NCBI RefSeq assembly: GCF_037414475.1
Contig: NZ_CP147913.1
Coordinates: 2,666,001 to 2,730,000, forward strand
Source of the DNA: Myxococcus stipitatus
GTDB lineage: Bacteria > Myxococcota > Myxococcia > Myxococcales > Myxococcaceae
Reading direction: 5' to 3'
Length of the DNA: 64,000 nucleotides
Shown piece after piece: positions 7,895 through 16,879 of this stretch. The position numbers and the translations under genes are program-made. The notes beneath the pieces are model-generated. The model was given only the letters and a program-made list of their open reading frames with translations. It searched no databases and was not told the origin of the DNA. The stretch's first letter is position 1. Each line of letters opens with the position of its first letter.

Positions 7895-8268
7895 GTCTTC
7901 GCGTTGGGTTTTCACGCCTGAAAGGTCATGCCGTCGCCTCCAAACTTCAACGCAAAGCGCCGAAGCCCTGCCAGGCAGTTGACCGCCCTCTTGCCCGCAG
8001 CAAAAGGGCATGACCGCACAGCGTGTCGGATGGAAGACTCAGCGATTCGTCCTCCTCATGGTCCACATGAGGCTCCCGCGGCTCCTCCACACACCCCCTC
8101 CATCATCTGGACACCCCGCCGTCGCCGCGGACGCCTGAGCGCGAGACTTCGTGAGGAGTCTCTCCCGGCATGTCCGTTGCTCATCCGCGTGTCGATGCAT
8201 GCGTCGCCTTCGCTGAGGCGACGGCACGCAGCACGGTGTCTTTCAAGGACAGGGCGGCGAGGGAGTCG
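7895..8268. other. divergent intergenic region between ndh and recA
   Basis: These 374 bases hold no confident gene. On the ndh side, a five-codon reading frame with an excellent Shine-Dalgarno (GGAGG at 7941-7937, ATG at 7929) reads M-T-F-Q-A-stop. Its TGA overlaps the in-frame GTG at 7915 of ndh. On the recA side, the recA frame stays open back to 8170 but lacks homology, and a perfect eight-base inverted repeat lies at 8202-8223. I found no convincing -35/-10 pair and no LexA-type box by eye. Confidence 0.5.
8202..8223. repeat. inverted repeat in the recA leader
   Basis: CGTCGCCT and AGGCGACG form a perfect eight-base stem with a six-base loop (tcgctg), ending 45 bases before the recA start codon. 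It could be an RNA hairpin in the 5' leader or a protein-binding dyad; its sequence does not match a SOS box. Confidence 0.45.
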
Positions 8269-9297
8269 ATGAGCAAGTTGACGGAGAAGTTGAAGGCAGT
8301 GGCTGCGGCGGTGGCGTCCATCGAGAAGCAGTTCGGGAGGGGCTCGGTGATGACGCTGGGCGGTGATGCGCGCGAGCAGAAGGTCGCGGTGATTCCCTCA
8401 GGTTCGGTGGGATTGGACCGGGCGCTTGGCGTGGGAGGCTATCCTCGAGGTCGCGTGGTGGAAGTGTTCGGCAATGAGTCTTCGGGCAAGACGACCCTCA
8501 CCCTGCATGCGATTGCCCAGGTGCAAGCAGCCGGTGGAGTGGCGGCCTTCATCGACGCGGAACACGCGCTCGACCTTTCCTATGCGCGCAAGCTGGGCGT
8601 GAAGGTGGAGGAGCTCCTGGTGTCCCAGCCCGACACGGGAGAACAGGCGCTGGAAATCACGGAGCAGCTCGTTCGCTCCGGAGCGGTGGACCTCATCATC
8701 GTGGACTCGGTGGCGGCGCTGGTGCCTCGCGCGGAAATCGAGGGCGAGATGGGTGACGCGCACATGGGTGTTCAGGCCCGGTTGATGAGCCAGGCGCTGC
8801 GCAAGCTCACCGGCGCGGTGAGCCGCTCGGGAACCTGCATCGTCTTCATCAACCAGATTCGCATGAAGATTGGGGTGATGTTCGGCAACCCGGAGACCAC
8901 CACGGGAGGCAACGCGCTGAAGTTCTACGCCTCGGTGCGCATGGAGATTCGCCGCACGGGGAACCTCAAGGACGGCGACACCGTGGTGGGCTCTCGAGCC
9001 CGCGTGAAGGTGGTGAAGAACAAGGTCGCTCCGCCGTTCCAGGAAGCCGAGTTCGACTTGTTGTACGGCTCCGGCATTCATCGCGTGGGCGAGGTCATCG
9101 ACCTGGGCGTGGCCGCGGGGCTCATCGACAAATCGGGCAGTCACTTCAGTCTGCGAGGTGAACGCATCGGCCAGGGACGCGAACGCGCCATCGAGTGGCT
9201 GCGAGAGCATCCCGACACGACGGAAGCCCTGGCTCGGGAGCTGGCGGGTGCACCGCCGCTCCCCTGCCCCACCGCCCCCGTGGAAGCCGCGGCATAG
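8269..9297 (+). CDS. recA: RecA recombinase (short, RecA1-like copy)
   Basis: RecA forms ATP-dependent filaments on single-stranded DNA, performs strand exchange and triggers LexA self-cleavage. From ATG 8269 (GAGGGAG just upstream) it is 342 residues. Walker A is at about 68-75 (GNESSGKT), Walker B is [10 protein letters not shown], loop 1 and loop 2 regions are [20 protein letters not shown] and [20 protein letters not shown]. The Walker A second residue is Asn where most RecA proteins have Pro. Myxococcus xanthus is known to have two recA genes; the short Pro/Ala C-terminal tail without the usual long acidic end suggests this is the shorter one. Its stop codon abuts that of the convergent DUF1285 gene. 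Confidence 0.95.
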   Translation: MSKLTEKLKAVAAAVASIEKQFGRGSVMTLGGDAREQKVAVIPSGSVGLDRALGVGGYPRGRVVEVFGNESSGKTTLTLHAIAQVQAAGGVAAFIDAEHALDLSYARKLGVKVEELLVSQPDTGEQALEITEQLVRSGAVDLIIVDSVAALVPRAEIEGEMGDAHMGVQARLMSQALRKLTGAVSRSGTCIVFINQIRMKIGVMFGNPETTTGGNALKFYASVRMEIRRTGNLKDGDTVVGSRARVKVVKNKVAPPFQEAEFDLLYGSGIHRVGEVIDLGVAAGLIDKSGSHFSLRGERIGQGRERAIEWLREHPDTTEALARELAGAPPLPCPTAPVEAAA

Positions 9298-9813
9298 CTA
9301 GACGGAGGCGGACAGCGCATCCAGGGCCAGCGCCACGGGATGGCGCTGTGCGCCCGCGCACAGCAGGAGCCCGCCATCCGGGGCCGGCTCCAGGAGCTGG
9401 CCGAACTGGTACTGAGCATCCCGCGAGAAGCGGGCCTTCGCCCGGCCCTGCTTCACGTGGCAGGTCAAGACCCCATCAGCGTCCACACGCAAGCTCGACA
9501 GCTCCAGCGCTTCGGCGGTGCGGTCACTCAGCCGGATGGACACGCGCTCATCCGGTGTGACGTCCACGGTCCGCACTTCGAAGGCGGCGTCCGCCACCTG
9601 CACGTAGCACCAGTCATTGCCGATGCGGAGCTGGTAGCGCCCCGTGTCGTCCAGAACGAGGGAGATGTTGAAGAGCTCGATGATTTTCGGATGCTCGATG
9701 GGCTCGTCGTCGTGCCACCAACGCAGGCTCGCGTCGAGGCGGATGCCGCTGTCCTCGCGGGTGTGCCAGCGCTTGCCGGAGGGAGGCTGTCCGGAGGGAG
9801 GTTGCATGGTCAC
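9298..9813 (-). CDS. DUF1285 family protein
   Basis: This is a 171-residue cytoplasmic protein of the DUF1285 family, a small beta-rich fold of unknown function. Visible family features are RLDASLRWWHDDEPIEHPKI near the start and NDWCYVQVADAAFEVRTVDV in the middle. The first codon is GTG 9813; ATG 9807 two codons later is equally possible and neither has a strong RBS. The gene is last in a minus-strand run cinA - membrane protein - DUF1285, and its stop directly abuts the recA stop (TAG next to CTA), leaving no spacer for a terminator. Confidence 0.8.
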   Translation of the reverse strand: MTMQPPSGQPPSGKRWHTREDSGIRLDASLRWWHDDEPIEHPKIIELFNISLVLDDTGRYQLRIGNDWCYVQVADAAFEVRTVDVTPDERVSIRLSDRTAEALELSSLRVDADGVLTCHVKQGRAKARFSRDAQYQFGQLLEPAPDGGLLLCAGAQRHPVALALDALSASV

Positions 9814-9865
9814 TTTCTATCTGCGCGTGGAGCCCGGGGGATTCAAGCCCTCGTGCGCCACGGCC

Positions 9866-11308
9866 CTACCAGTTCCGGACAAGCTCCGTGTAGCCCCGGA
9901 AGGCAACGGCGCCCCAGAAGTTCACCAGCACGCCCAGCACCAAGGCGGCCATCACCGCGCGCTGGCGCACGGACCGACCACCAATGGCGAAGAGCAGCAA
10001 GAGGTAGGGCGTGTAGTCGAGGCTGAAGCGGAAGCCGAACTGCATGTACCCCGTGTTCTGGTAGAAGAGCCCTGGCAACGCGCAGATGGCCACCGTCAGC
10101 CACAAGGGCCAGTGCAAGCGCGGCTGCAGCCTGGGCATGAGCAGGAAGACCAGCAGCGGCAGCGTCAAGAGCAGCGTCAGCCCGTGCGGGTCGTAGCCCA
10201 GCTTGAGCGGCGAGAGCGACAGCGAGGGCCACTTGAGGAAGGCCGCGGCCACGTTCCGGCCCAGGTATTCCCAGTGGAACAAGCCCCAGCGGTCGATGTC
10301 CACGTTGACGCGGTTGTTGAAGAGAAAGGCGTGGCCGAACTCACTCAAGCGGCCGAAGCGGTACACGTTGTACGCGGCGGCGAGCAGCCCCAAGGGCGCG
10401 GCCCCGAGGGCGAACAAGCCCACCTTGCGCGCCGCGGGCCTCCAGTTCCTGCCCAAGGCCTTGAGCTGCTCGAGGCGCGGCTCCGGCCCAGGACACAGCG
10501 CCTCCAGCACGAAGAACAGCCCCGCGAAGAACAACGGCGTGCGGGTGAGCGTCGCCATGGAGAAGAACACACCCGCCAGGACAGGACGGCGGGCTCGCAC
10601 CGCGTTGCGCACGTAGAGGCACGTGAGAGCCACGCCCATGACCTCGGCGCTGAACCACACTTCTCCGCGGATGGCGCAGTAGAAGAACAACGTGCCGAAG
10701 GCGAGGGTGAGCGCGAGCACGACGTTCTCATCACGCGTGCGCTCCGTCTCTCCTTCCTGCGCGAGGAAGCGCAGCAGCGAATAGAAGAGCGCCACCGCGA
10801 GCGCGCCAACGATGACTCCAAACGAGGTGTCGTTGAACTGATACCCATGCAGCGCGACGAAGGGCAGCATGGCGACAGCCGGGAAGGACGGGAAGCTCAC
10901 GAACCAGCGGTCATCCGGCTGGGGCCGCCCCTCGCAACGCACCTTCTCGCCACTCACCTGCCTCACGCAGGCCCAGTCCTCCAGATTGGGGAGGACCTGT
11001 GGGTCCACGTCCAGGCGCCCCTCCAGCCACGATTGCGCCTGGTAGATGAAGTGCGGCGCCGCGCTCTGGCGCAAGAAGCGCTGCGAGCTGAAGCTCGCCA
11101 GCACCACGAACGCGACCGCGAACAACACCACCTCCACGCGATAGGCCGCGAACCACACACGCAACATGGAGCCAGGAGTGCTGCCCCGTGGCCCCGCGGA
11201 TTCAGGCGTCGACGGGACAGTCGCGTTGAGCGTCTCCTCGGGAGCCGGCGCCGTGGGAACGGGCTCGGGAGTGGACGCAGGGGGACGCTTGGACTTGGAG
11301 CGACTCAT
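9866..11308 (-). CDS. polytopic membrane protein, GT-C glycosyltransferase-like
   Basis: This is a 480-residue integral membrane protein with a Pro/Ser/Thr-rich cytoplasmic N-terminus (1-45) and about ten hydrophobic segments, starting with VEVVLFAVAFVVLASF. A soluble loop follows the first helix (about 70-135) and contains PHFIYQAQSWLEGRLD, a pattern like the first periplasmic loop of GT-C glycosyltransferases, with an acidic residue near the end of helix one. A later hydrophobic core has GYMQFGFRFSLDYTPYL. The function is inferred from topology only; a lipid-linked sugar donor is the usual partner of this fold. Its ATG overlaps the cinA stop (ATGA), so the two are translationally coupled. 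Confidence 0.7.
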   Translation of the reverse strand: MSRSKSKRPPASTPEPVPTAPAPEETLNATVPSTPESAGPRGSTPGSMLRVWFAAYRVEVVLFAVAFVVLASFSSQRFLRQSAAPHFIYQAQSWLEGRLDVDPQVLPNLEDWACVRQVSGEKVRCEGRPQPDDRWFVSFPSFPAVAMLPFVALHGYQFNDTSFGVIVGALAVALFYSLLRFLAQEGETERTRDENVVLALTLAFGTLFFYCAIRGEVWFSAEVMGVALTCLYVRNAVRARRPVLAGVFFSMATLTRTPLFFAGLFFVLEALCPGPEPRLEQLKALGRNWRPAARKVGLFALGAAPLGLLAAAYNVYRFGRLSEFGHAFLFNNRVNVDIDRWGLFHWEYLGRNVAAAFLKWPSLSLSPLKLGYDPHGLTLLLTLPLLVFLLMPRLQPRLHWPLWLTVAICALPGLFYQNTGYMQFGFRFSLDYTPYLLLLFAIGGRSVRQRAVMAALVLGVLVNFWGAVAFRGYTELVRNW

Positions 11309-12567
11309 GATTGGGGCGCGGACAGCAGGTGCTGCCGCAGCATCTCCAGCGTGTGGGAGGCAGCAAAGAGCCGCACGCGCTCCCTGTCTCCAGAAAAGGA
11401 CATCCGCTCACAGCGCGTGGGCAGGTTCGGCCCCGCGAGCGCGCAATACACCGTGCCCACCGGGTCCTCGGGGGTTCCTCCCCCCGGGCCCGCATACCCC
11501 GTCACCGACAACCCATACGTGGACCCGCAGGCGACACGCACCCCCTCGGCCATGGCCACCGCCGTCTGGGAGGACACCGCCGAATGACGTTCGAGCACCT
11601 CGGGCGGCACGCCCACCCACGCGGACTTCATCTTCTCCGTGTACACCACCGCGCCCCCCACGAAGTTCGCGCTCGCTCCTGCCACCGCCGTGAGCTGCTG
11701 CGAGATGAGGCCCCCCGTACAGCTTTCCGCGACCGCGAGCGTGGCCCCCGCGCGCGACAGCAGACCCAACAACACGGGCGCGTAGTCCTCGGTGTCCGAG
11801 CCGAAGACACGCGCCCCCAGCACACGCCGGCTGTCCGCTTCGGCGGCCGCCAGCGCCGCATCGGCCTCCAACTGGGACGGAGCCTCCGCCATCAGCTTGA
11901 GGTGATTCTCCGGGGCGTGGGTGCGGAACCCAAACACGACGCGCGGATGAGTCGCGGCCAGCGGGGCCACGGCCAGGTCCAGCTCCGACTCGGAGAGGGC
12001 CACCGTGCGAAGCAGGCGGAAGGCGCGGAACACTCGAGCCGACCTCGACTCGAGCACCTGCTGGATACGGGGCAACACCTCTCCATCCAAGAGCGCCCGG
12101 TACTCACGCGGCACACCAGGAAGGAAGAACACCTGGCAGCCGCCCAGGGTGAGCACGACGAGTGGCGCGGAGCCCACCGGGTTGCGCACGGGCTCGGAGC
12201 CACGGGGGATGCGGGTCATGCGCAGCGCACTCGGGTTCATGGGGACACCTCGGGCCGCATAACGCTCGCGCAGCCAGCCGAGCACCCGCGCATCCTCCTC
12301 CAGCTCGACTCCCGCGACGGTGGCGGCGCACTCGAGGGTGAAGTCATCCGCCGTGGGTCCCAGTCCACCGGAGACCACCACGACATCCGCCCGGGAAGCG
12401 GCCTCACGCAGGGCCTGGACGATGTCGGACCGGACATCCCCCACCAGCACCACACGCTCCACCTTCACGCCCAGGTCGAAGAGACGGGCCTCCAGGTAGG
12501 GACTGTTCGTATCCGTGATGAGACCGGTGACCAGCTCGTCACCCGTGCAGAGCAGCTCGACGCGCAT
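11305..12567 (-). CDS. cinA: CinA family protein (ADP-ribose pyrophosphatase / NMN amidase type)
   Basis: This is the full-length 420-residue two-domain CinA. The N-terminal molybdopterin-binding-like domain (about 1-170; MRVELLCTGDELVTGLITDT and GGLGPTADDFT) is a pyrophosphatase in characterised members. The C-terminal domain (about 255-415) is of the PncC nicotinamide-mononucleotide amidase type, with VAESCTGGLISQQLT and VTGYAGPGGGTPEDPVG. It belongs to pyridine-nucleotide salvage, and cinA is often near recA, as here. The downstream membrane-protein gene overlaps it by four bases. Confidence 0.93.
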   Translation of the reverse strand: MRVELLCTGDELVTGLITDTNSPYLEARLFDLGVKVERVVLVGDVRSDIVQALREAASRADVVVVSGGLGPTADDFTLECAATVAGVELEEDARVLGWLRERYAARGVPMNPSALRMTRIPRGSEPVRNPVGSAPLVVLTLGGCQVFFLPGVPREYRALLDGEVLPRIQQVLESRSARVFRAFRLLRTVALSESELDLAVAPLAATHPRVVFGFRTHAPENHLKLMAEAPSQLEADAALAAAEADSRRVLGARVFGSDTEDYAPVLLGLLSRAGATLAVAESCTGGLISQQLTAVAGASANFVGGAVVYTEKMKSAWVGVPPEVLERHSAVSSQTAVAMAEGVRVACGSTYGLSVTGYAGPGGGTPEDPVGTVYCALAGPNLPTRCERMSFSGDRERVRLFAASHTLEMLRQHLLSAPQS

Positions 12568-12729
12568 GGGGTGCGCATCCTAGCGGCAGCTGACCGCCTC
12601 GGCACGGGAGGAAGCATTTCCATGCGCCCTCCTCGGCTGGCCGCCCGCCACTCCAGCCAAGGAGGTCCCACCATGAGCCTGGCAGGTCTCATCGGGCCAC
12701 GGCGAGGCTTCGCGCTGACGCGCGCCCGC

Positions 12730-13587
12730 CTAGCTGAACGCGGGGCCGTCGTTCCGGGGGCCCTCGCCGTCCTCGGACTCGTCGTCGTCCTCGTCGTCGA
12801 TGACGGCGGCGGCGACCGCGGAGCCCGCGGCGACCTTGCGCGCCACCAGATGGCTGCGCACCTGCACCGCCGACTCGACCAGACCCAACGCGAGGTACGC
12901 GCCACAGAACGCCACCAGCAACCACGCCGGGTGGTACTGCGTCGCGATGGCCACACCGCCCAGCACCATCAGCATGAACACCGCGGCGCTCTTCCGACTG
13001 GGACGGGTGTCCTTGAACGTGCGGTAGCGCACCGTCGACACCATCAGCAACGACAAGCCCGCCACCGCCACGGCGACCGGCACGTAGGCCGACTCGCGCA
13101 GTGGCTCACCCTGGGAGGCCGCATGGTGCGAGATGATGATCGACACGAGCATGCCCGCGGCCAGGGGAATCGGAAGGCCCACGAAGAAGCGCCCCCCACC
13201 TCCGTGGGGATTGCGCGCCGCCAACACGTTGAAGCGCGCCAGCCGCAGCGCGCCACACGCGGCGAACGCGAAGGAGATGAACAGCCCCACGAAACCCAAC
13301 GGAGCCAGCGCCCACTTGTAGACCAACAGCGCGGGAGCCGCCCCGAAGGAGACCACGTCCGCCAGACTGTCGAGTTGGACGCCAAAGTCGCTCTGCGTCT
13401 TCGTCAGCCGCGCGACCCGGCCGTCGAACCCGTCGAAGAACATCGCGAAGAAGATGGCCAGCGCCGCCTGGTAGAGCTGGACGGGCCCTGCTTCCCCGGC
13501 GCACAACGTGAGGGCGTAGAAGCCACAGAAGATGGACGTGACGGTGAAGAGGTTCGGCAGCACGAACATCAGTTTCCGTAACTTCAT
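12730..13587 (-). CDS. pssA: CDP-diacylglycerol-serine O-phosphatidyltransferase
   Basis: This enzyme makes phosphatidylserine, the precursor of phosphatidylethanolamine, in the inner membrane. The CDP-alcohol phosphotransferase signature is complete: D55-G56, A59-R60, G69, D73 and D77 in the stretch DGRVARLTKTQSDFGVQLDS followed by LAD. Six to eight hydrophobic segments follow, ending in an acidic tail (DDEDDDESEDGEG) not needed for catalysis. At 285 residues it is close to the longer pssA type. It is transcribed on the minus strand with no partner immediately downstream. Confidence 0.9.
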   Translation of the reverse strand: MKLRKLMFVLPNLFTVTSIFCGFYALTLCAGEAGPVQLYQAALAIFFAMFFDGFDGRVARLTKTQSDFGVQLDSLADVVSFGAAPALLVYKWALAPLGFVGLFISFAFAACGALRLARFNVLAARNPHGGGGRFFVGLPIPLAAGMLVSIIISHHAASQGEPLRESAYVPVAVAVAGLSLLMVSTVRYRTFKDTRPSRKSAAVFMLMVLGGVAIATQYHPAWLLVAFCGAYLALGLVESAVQVRSHLVARKVAAGSAVAAAVIDDEDDDESEDGEGPRNDGPAFS

Positions 13588-13710
13588 TGCTCCCTCGACT
13601 TCCTCTGATGCCCGTGAGTTCCTGGCAGCAGGACGGCGGGTGAACGAACCTTAGCAGGGTTTTATTCAAGGCACTGTCAGACCGAGGGGTCGACCAGGAG
13701 GAGCACGCGG

Positions 13711-14832
13711 ATGGGGGACTGGCGCTGGGTCGTGTGGGTGCTGGTCGCTGGCCTCGCGGCCGTGCTGGGGAATGTCCTGTGGGTGGTCCTGGTTCGGCGC
13801 TGGTACCGGCTGCGAACACCCCTGCCCCAGGCGCTCAAGGCGCGGTGCGCGGATGGGTGGGAACTGACGGTCCATGCTCGGCGAGCACCGGTGCGGCGCT
13901 TCGAGGAGCCCGTGCTGCTGTGCCATGGACTGGCGGCCAACCGGTACACCTTCGACTTCGAGCCGCCGTACTCCGTGGCCCATTATCTGGCCGAAGCGGG
14001 CTTCGACTGCTTCAGCGTCGAGTGGCGAGGCACGGGACACTCCCGGCTTCCTCCGCGCGGCCGCAGGTATACGGACTTCAGCATCGATGACCACGTCTTC
14101 CAGGACGCCCCCGCACTGCTGGAGCTGGCGCTGAAGGAGACAGGCGCGAAGCGGGCGTTCTGGTTGGGCCACTCCCTGGGCGGACTGGTGGGGTATGCGA
14201 TGGCGCAAGGCCCCGAGGGCGGGAAGCTCGCGGGGCTGATGGCGCTCGGCTCTCCAGTGCATTTCAAGTCGGAGCCCTTCCTGCGGATGCTCATCTCCAT
14301 GGGCGTCCGTGCCGCCTGGCCCGCGCGCTTCCGGCAGGAGTGGATGAGCGCCAGCCTGGCGCCGTTCCTGGGCTATGTGACGCTTCCCCTGTCGGACCTC
14401 ATCGTGAATCCCCAGCACATCCCGCCGCGCATCCAACGGCAGGTGTACGCGAACATGATGTCGTCCATGAGCCGCAAGGTCCTGCTCCAGTTCCAGGATT
14501 GGATTGAGCATGACGCGTTCCGCTCGTTCGACCGCGCTCGCGATTGGCGCGCTGGTATTGCCAGTCTCGAGCTGCCCATTCTCGTCATGGGTGGCAGCGC
14601 GGACCGGCTCGCCACCGCGGAGAATCTGCAGAGCCAGTTCGCCCTCGTCACGGCCAAGGACCGCACCCTTCACGTGTTCGGAAAGGACCGGGGCGACGCG
14701 CAGGACTACGGACACGGCGACCTCATGTTCGGCCGCGGCGCTCCCACGGAGGTGTACCCCGTCATCCGGGAGTGGCTGGTGGCGCACGCGACCCCGTGGC
14801 CCCCCGACTCCGAGTCGTCTTCGTCCCGGTGA
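13711..14832 (+). CDS. alpha/beta hydrolase, N-terminally membrane-anchored
   Basis: This 373-residue protein has an N-terminal hydrophobic helix (about 6-28, a likely uncleaved anchor) and an alpha/beta-hydrolase fold. The oxyanion region is LLCHGLAANRYTF (about 69-81), the nucleophile elbow is GHSLGG with Ser 155, and the catalytic His is probably in YGHGDLMFG near the C-terminus, with an Asp in VMGGSADRLAT. The layout resembles acyl-ester or poly-hydroxyalkanoate-type lipases, but the substrate is not deducible. AGGAGG lies eight bases before the start. It diverges from pssA with a 123-base gap. Confidence 0.85.
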   Translation: MGDWRWVVWVLVAGLAAVLGNVLWVVLVRRWYRLRTPLPQALKARCADGWELTVHARRAPVRRFEEPVLLCHGLAANRYTFDFEPPYSVAHYLAEAGFDCFSVEWRGTGHSRLPPRGRRYTDFSIDDHVFQDAPALLELALKETGAKRAFWLGHSLGGLVGYAMAQGPEGGKLAGLMALGSPVHFKSEPFLRMLISMGVRAAWPARFRQEWMSASLAPFLGYVTLPLSDLIVNPQHIPPRIQRQVYANMMSSMSRKVLLQFQDWIEHDAFRSFDRARDWRAGIASLELPILVMGGSADRLATAENLQSQFALVTAKDRTLHVFGKDRGDAQDYGHGDLMFGRGAPTEVYPVIREWLVAHATPWPPDSESSSSR

Positions 14833-14852
14833 GAGTCGGGATGCGGCGCGCT

Positions 14853-16553
14853 CTAGCGTGGAGCGGGCGCCAGCTCCTTGGTGAGCCGCTCCACGCACCA
14901 CGCATCCACGCCTCGGACATCCTCCGCGCGGACCCGGCCCAATCTCACGCGTGTGTCTCCCGTGCACTCGGCGGAGACGAGGCCCTGTCTCGTCGTGCGC
15001 GCGACAAGCGCATCCACGCGCAGCTCGCCCCCGTCCATCGCGGCGAGTGCTGTCTGTTGAATGTCTTTGGCTTCCACGCTCATGGCGTCCATGCGCGCTC
15101 GTGTATCGACCGATAGCGCTGACTGACCACAGCGCGCCAGCTCCGCGTCGCGCAGGGTGACTCGCGCATTCTGCACCGCCAGGACACAGGCGCCCGCGGT
15201 ATCCCTCACCAACACGCCCTCCACTTCCGCATGGACCTGGCGCAGGTGCAGTCCCTCCCCCGTGATGCCGTCGTTCGAGCGGACTCCCACCACTGCGCTA
15301 TTTCGCAGTCGCAGGCGTCCACCCACTGCGACGACTCCGTACTCCATGGAGCCCTCCACGCGCAGCCGCTGTACCTCCACCTCCGAGCCCGTGAGATGGA
15401 GTGCACCGTGACTGCCGCTGTCGCGAACGACCACGTCTTCGAGTCGCACCCCGCTCGAGGCTCCCACGCTGATTCCAGCACGCGTGGCACCGACCGAGAG
15501 GAGTCCGTGCACCTCGAGTCGAGGTGCGCGCATGGCGGAAACGCCCACCTCGTACCCGCTCACCCGCGCGTCCTCCAGCACCATGACGCCCTCCACCACC
15601 GAGAAGGCCGCGCCTTGGCCCCCTTCCGCCACCACGCGGCGAATCTCCGCGTGTCCACCGTCCATCCCTACCGCCGTCACCGCGCCCTGGAAGCGAACAT
15701 CCTCTAGCGTTGCTCGGGCCTCGAGTCCTCGTACGCGCACCGCGCGCCGGAACGGCCCCGTGAAGGTCGTGTCCGACAGCCGTGCCTCTTGCCGAACCGG
15801 GCGGAAGGTCGCGTCCGCCAGCCGTGGCTCTTGCAGAAGGGGGCCGAATGTCCTCGACATGCTCGCACGCGATGCGAGGCGCGCAGCCGTCGGACTTCCC
15901 GCGTGCTCCATCGCCTCCGAGGGCATGGACACTCGCGCCATCCGCTCATGCGCTCCGCTGGCCTGGTCTCCAGCCGTTGGCGACGCCATCCCCACCCCAT
16001 CCGTGGGTCCGTCCAGCAGCACCCCTACGGTCTCTCCCGAGGTCTCGAAGCGCGCCGTGGCTGCCTCGAACCGTCCGGACGTCACCCGCACCGCGCCCTG
16101 GCCCTGCCCTCCCACTCGCACCTGCTCAACTCGAACCCGTCCACCACCCGACACCTCCATGCCCCACTTGCCACCCCGCACGGACAGGTTCCGCAACAAC
16201 ACCTCGTGCCCCACCGCCACCCGCACCACCGGGCCTTCGACCCCATCCCCGCTCAGCACCGTGGCGTCCCCCTGCCCCTCCAACCTGACCTCGCTGGAAA
16301 CCTCGAAGGGCCCCCGGTACTCCCCCGTCACCAGGTACACCGTCAGTGGCCCCGGGCGCGCCAACGCCTCGCCCAATGAACGCAAGGGACGCTGGCGCGT
16401 CCCGTCCCCTCCGCGCTCCGCCGCCGCGTCCACCCAGACCTCGGCCCCGCTTGCGCCTTTTTGCGGTGAAGCAATGGATTCCCCGGAAGGCCCACCACTC
16501 CGGCAGGCCCCCAGCAGGAGGATCAGAAGCATCGGAAACGTTCGGAAACGCAC
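14853..16553 (-). CDS. lipoprotein with right-handed parallel beta-helix repeats
   Basis: This 566-residue secreted lipoprotein has lipobox LLGAC with lipidated Cys 17. After a DUF1565-like start (VWVDAAAERGGDGTRQRPLR, LGEALARPGPLTVYLVTGEY) comes a long series of short strands and turns with V-x-V and G-G-x-V-R-V periodicity, typical of pectate-lyase-like beta-helices. Residues about 185-275 are a less regular insert. No catalytic residues can be named. Such proteins are often surface-exposed or polysaccharide-binding. Codon use fits the neighbours. It is followed closely by the convergent hydrolase gene. Confidence 0.85.
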   Translation of the reverse strand: MRFRTFPMLLILLLGACRSGGPSGESIASPQKGASGAEVWVDAAAERGGDGTRQRPLRSLGEALARPGPLTVYLVTGEYRGPFEVSSEVRLEGQGDATVLSGDGVEGPVVRVAVGHEVLLRNLSVRGGKWGMEVSGGGRVRVEQVRVGGQGQGAVRVTSGRFEAATARFETSGETVGVLLDGPTDGVGMASPTAGDQASGAHERMARVSMPSEAMEHAGSPTAARLASRASMSRTFGPLLQEPRLADATFRPVRQEARLSDTTFTGPFRRAVRVRGLEARATLEDVRFQGAVTAVGMDGGHAEIRRVVAEGGQGAAFSVVEGVMVLEDARVSGYEVGVSAMRAPRLEVHGLLSVGATRAGISVGASSGVRLEDVVVRDSGSHGALHLTGSEVEVQRLRVEGSMEYGVVAVGGRLRLRNSAVVGVRSNDGITGEGLHLRQVHAEVEGVLVRDTAGACVLAVQNARVTLRDAELARCGQSALSVDTRARMDAMSVEAKDIQQTALAAMDGGELRVDALVARTTRQGLVSAECTGDTRVRLGRVRAEDVRGVDAWCVERLTKELAPAPR

Positions 16554-16879
16554 GCCAGGGGAAATCGTAGCCCATCTCCTTCAGGCCATGCCGCGTGCGA
16601 TCAGCCACACACGCCAAATGATCGAAATCACAAAGACTTTCTTTCAATGACGATCAGCCAGATTGCTTTCGCCGCGATGTTTCCGCTGGCTGTCCTGGTG
16701 TCTCCAGCGTGGATTTCTCCCTCTGTCTACGCCCGGTGTTTCACCGAGCCAACTTTTCGTCCGGAGGCCGATTTTCCGGCCCCGGAACGCAGTCAGCATT
16801 GACAGGGAAAAGAGCGATTTGTTACCACCGGTTGGCTTTCGCGCAATCAAGGCCAGACAACGCAGGACGGAGGGGCGTA
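16554..16879. other. intergenic region upstream of the HU gene
   Basis: These 326 bases separate the divergent beta-helix lipoprotein and HU genes. The region is less GC-rich than its surroundings. It holds a 51-codon open frame (16647-16802, signal-peptide-like but with no good RBS) and a TTGACA at 16799-16804 with a weak TTACCA 17 bases later, the best promoter candidate for the HU gene. Confidence 0.45.
16799..16827 (+). promoter_or_regulatory. candidate HU promoter
   Basis: A consensus TTGACA (16799-16804) is followed after 17 bases by TTACCA (16822-16827), about 50 bases upstream of the HU start codon. The -10 is poor, so this call rests mainly on the -35 and the local AT-rich composition. 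Confidence 0.35.

Noticed and set aside
9644-11587. A 647-codon plus-strand frame over the GT-C-like membrane protein.
   Set aside because: Gln/Arg/His-rich reverse complement of a hydrophobic membrane protein; the minus strand has the real signature.
12673-13581. A perfect AAGGAGG followed by ATG at 12673 on the plus strand opens a frame antisense to pssA.
   Set aside because: The Shine-Dalgarno is striking, but the product is compositionally an antisense shadow of pssA with no family features.
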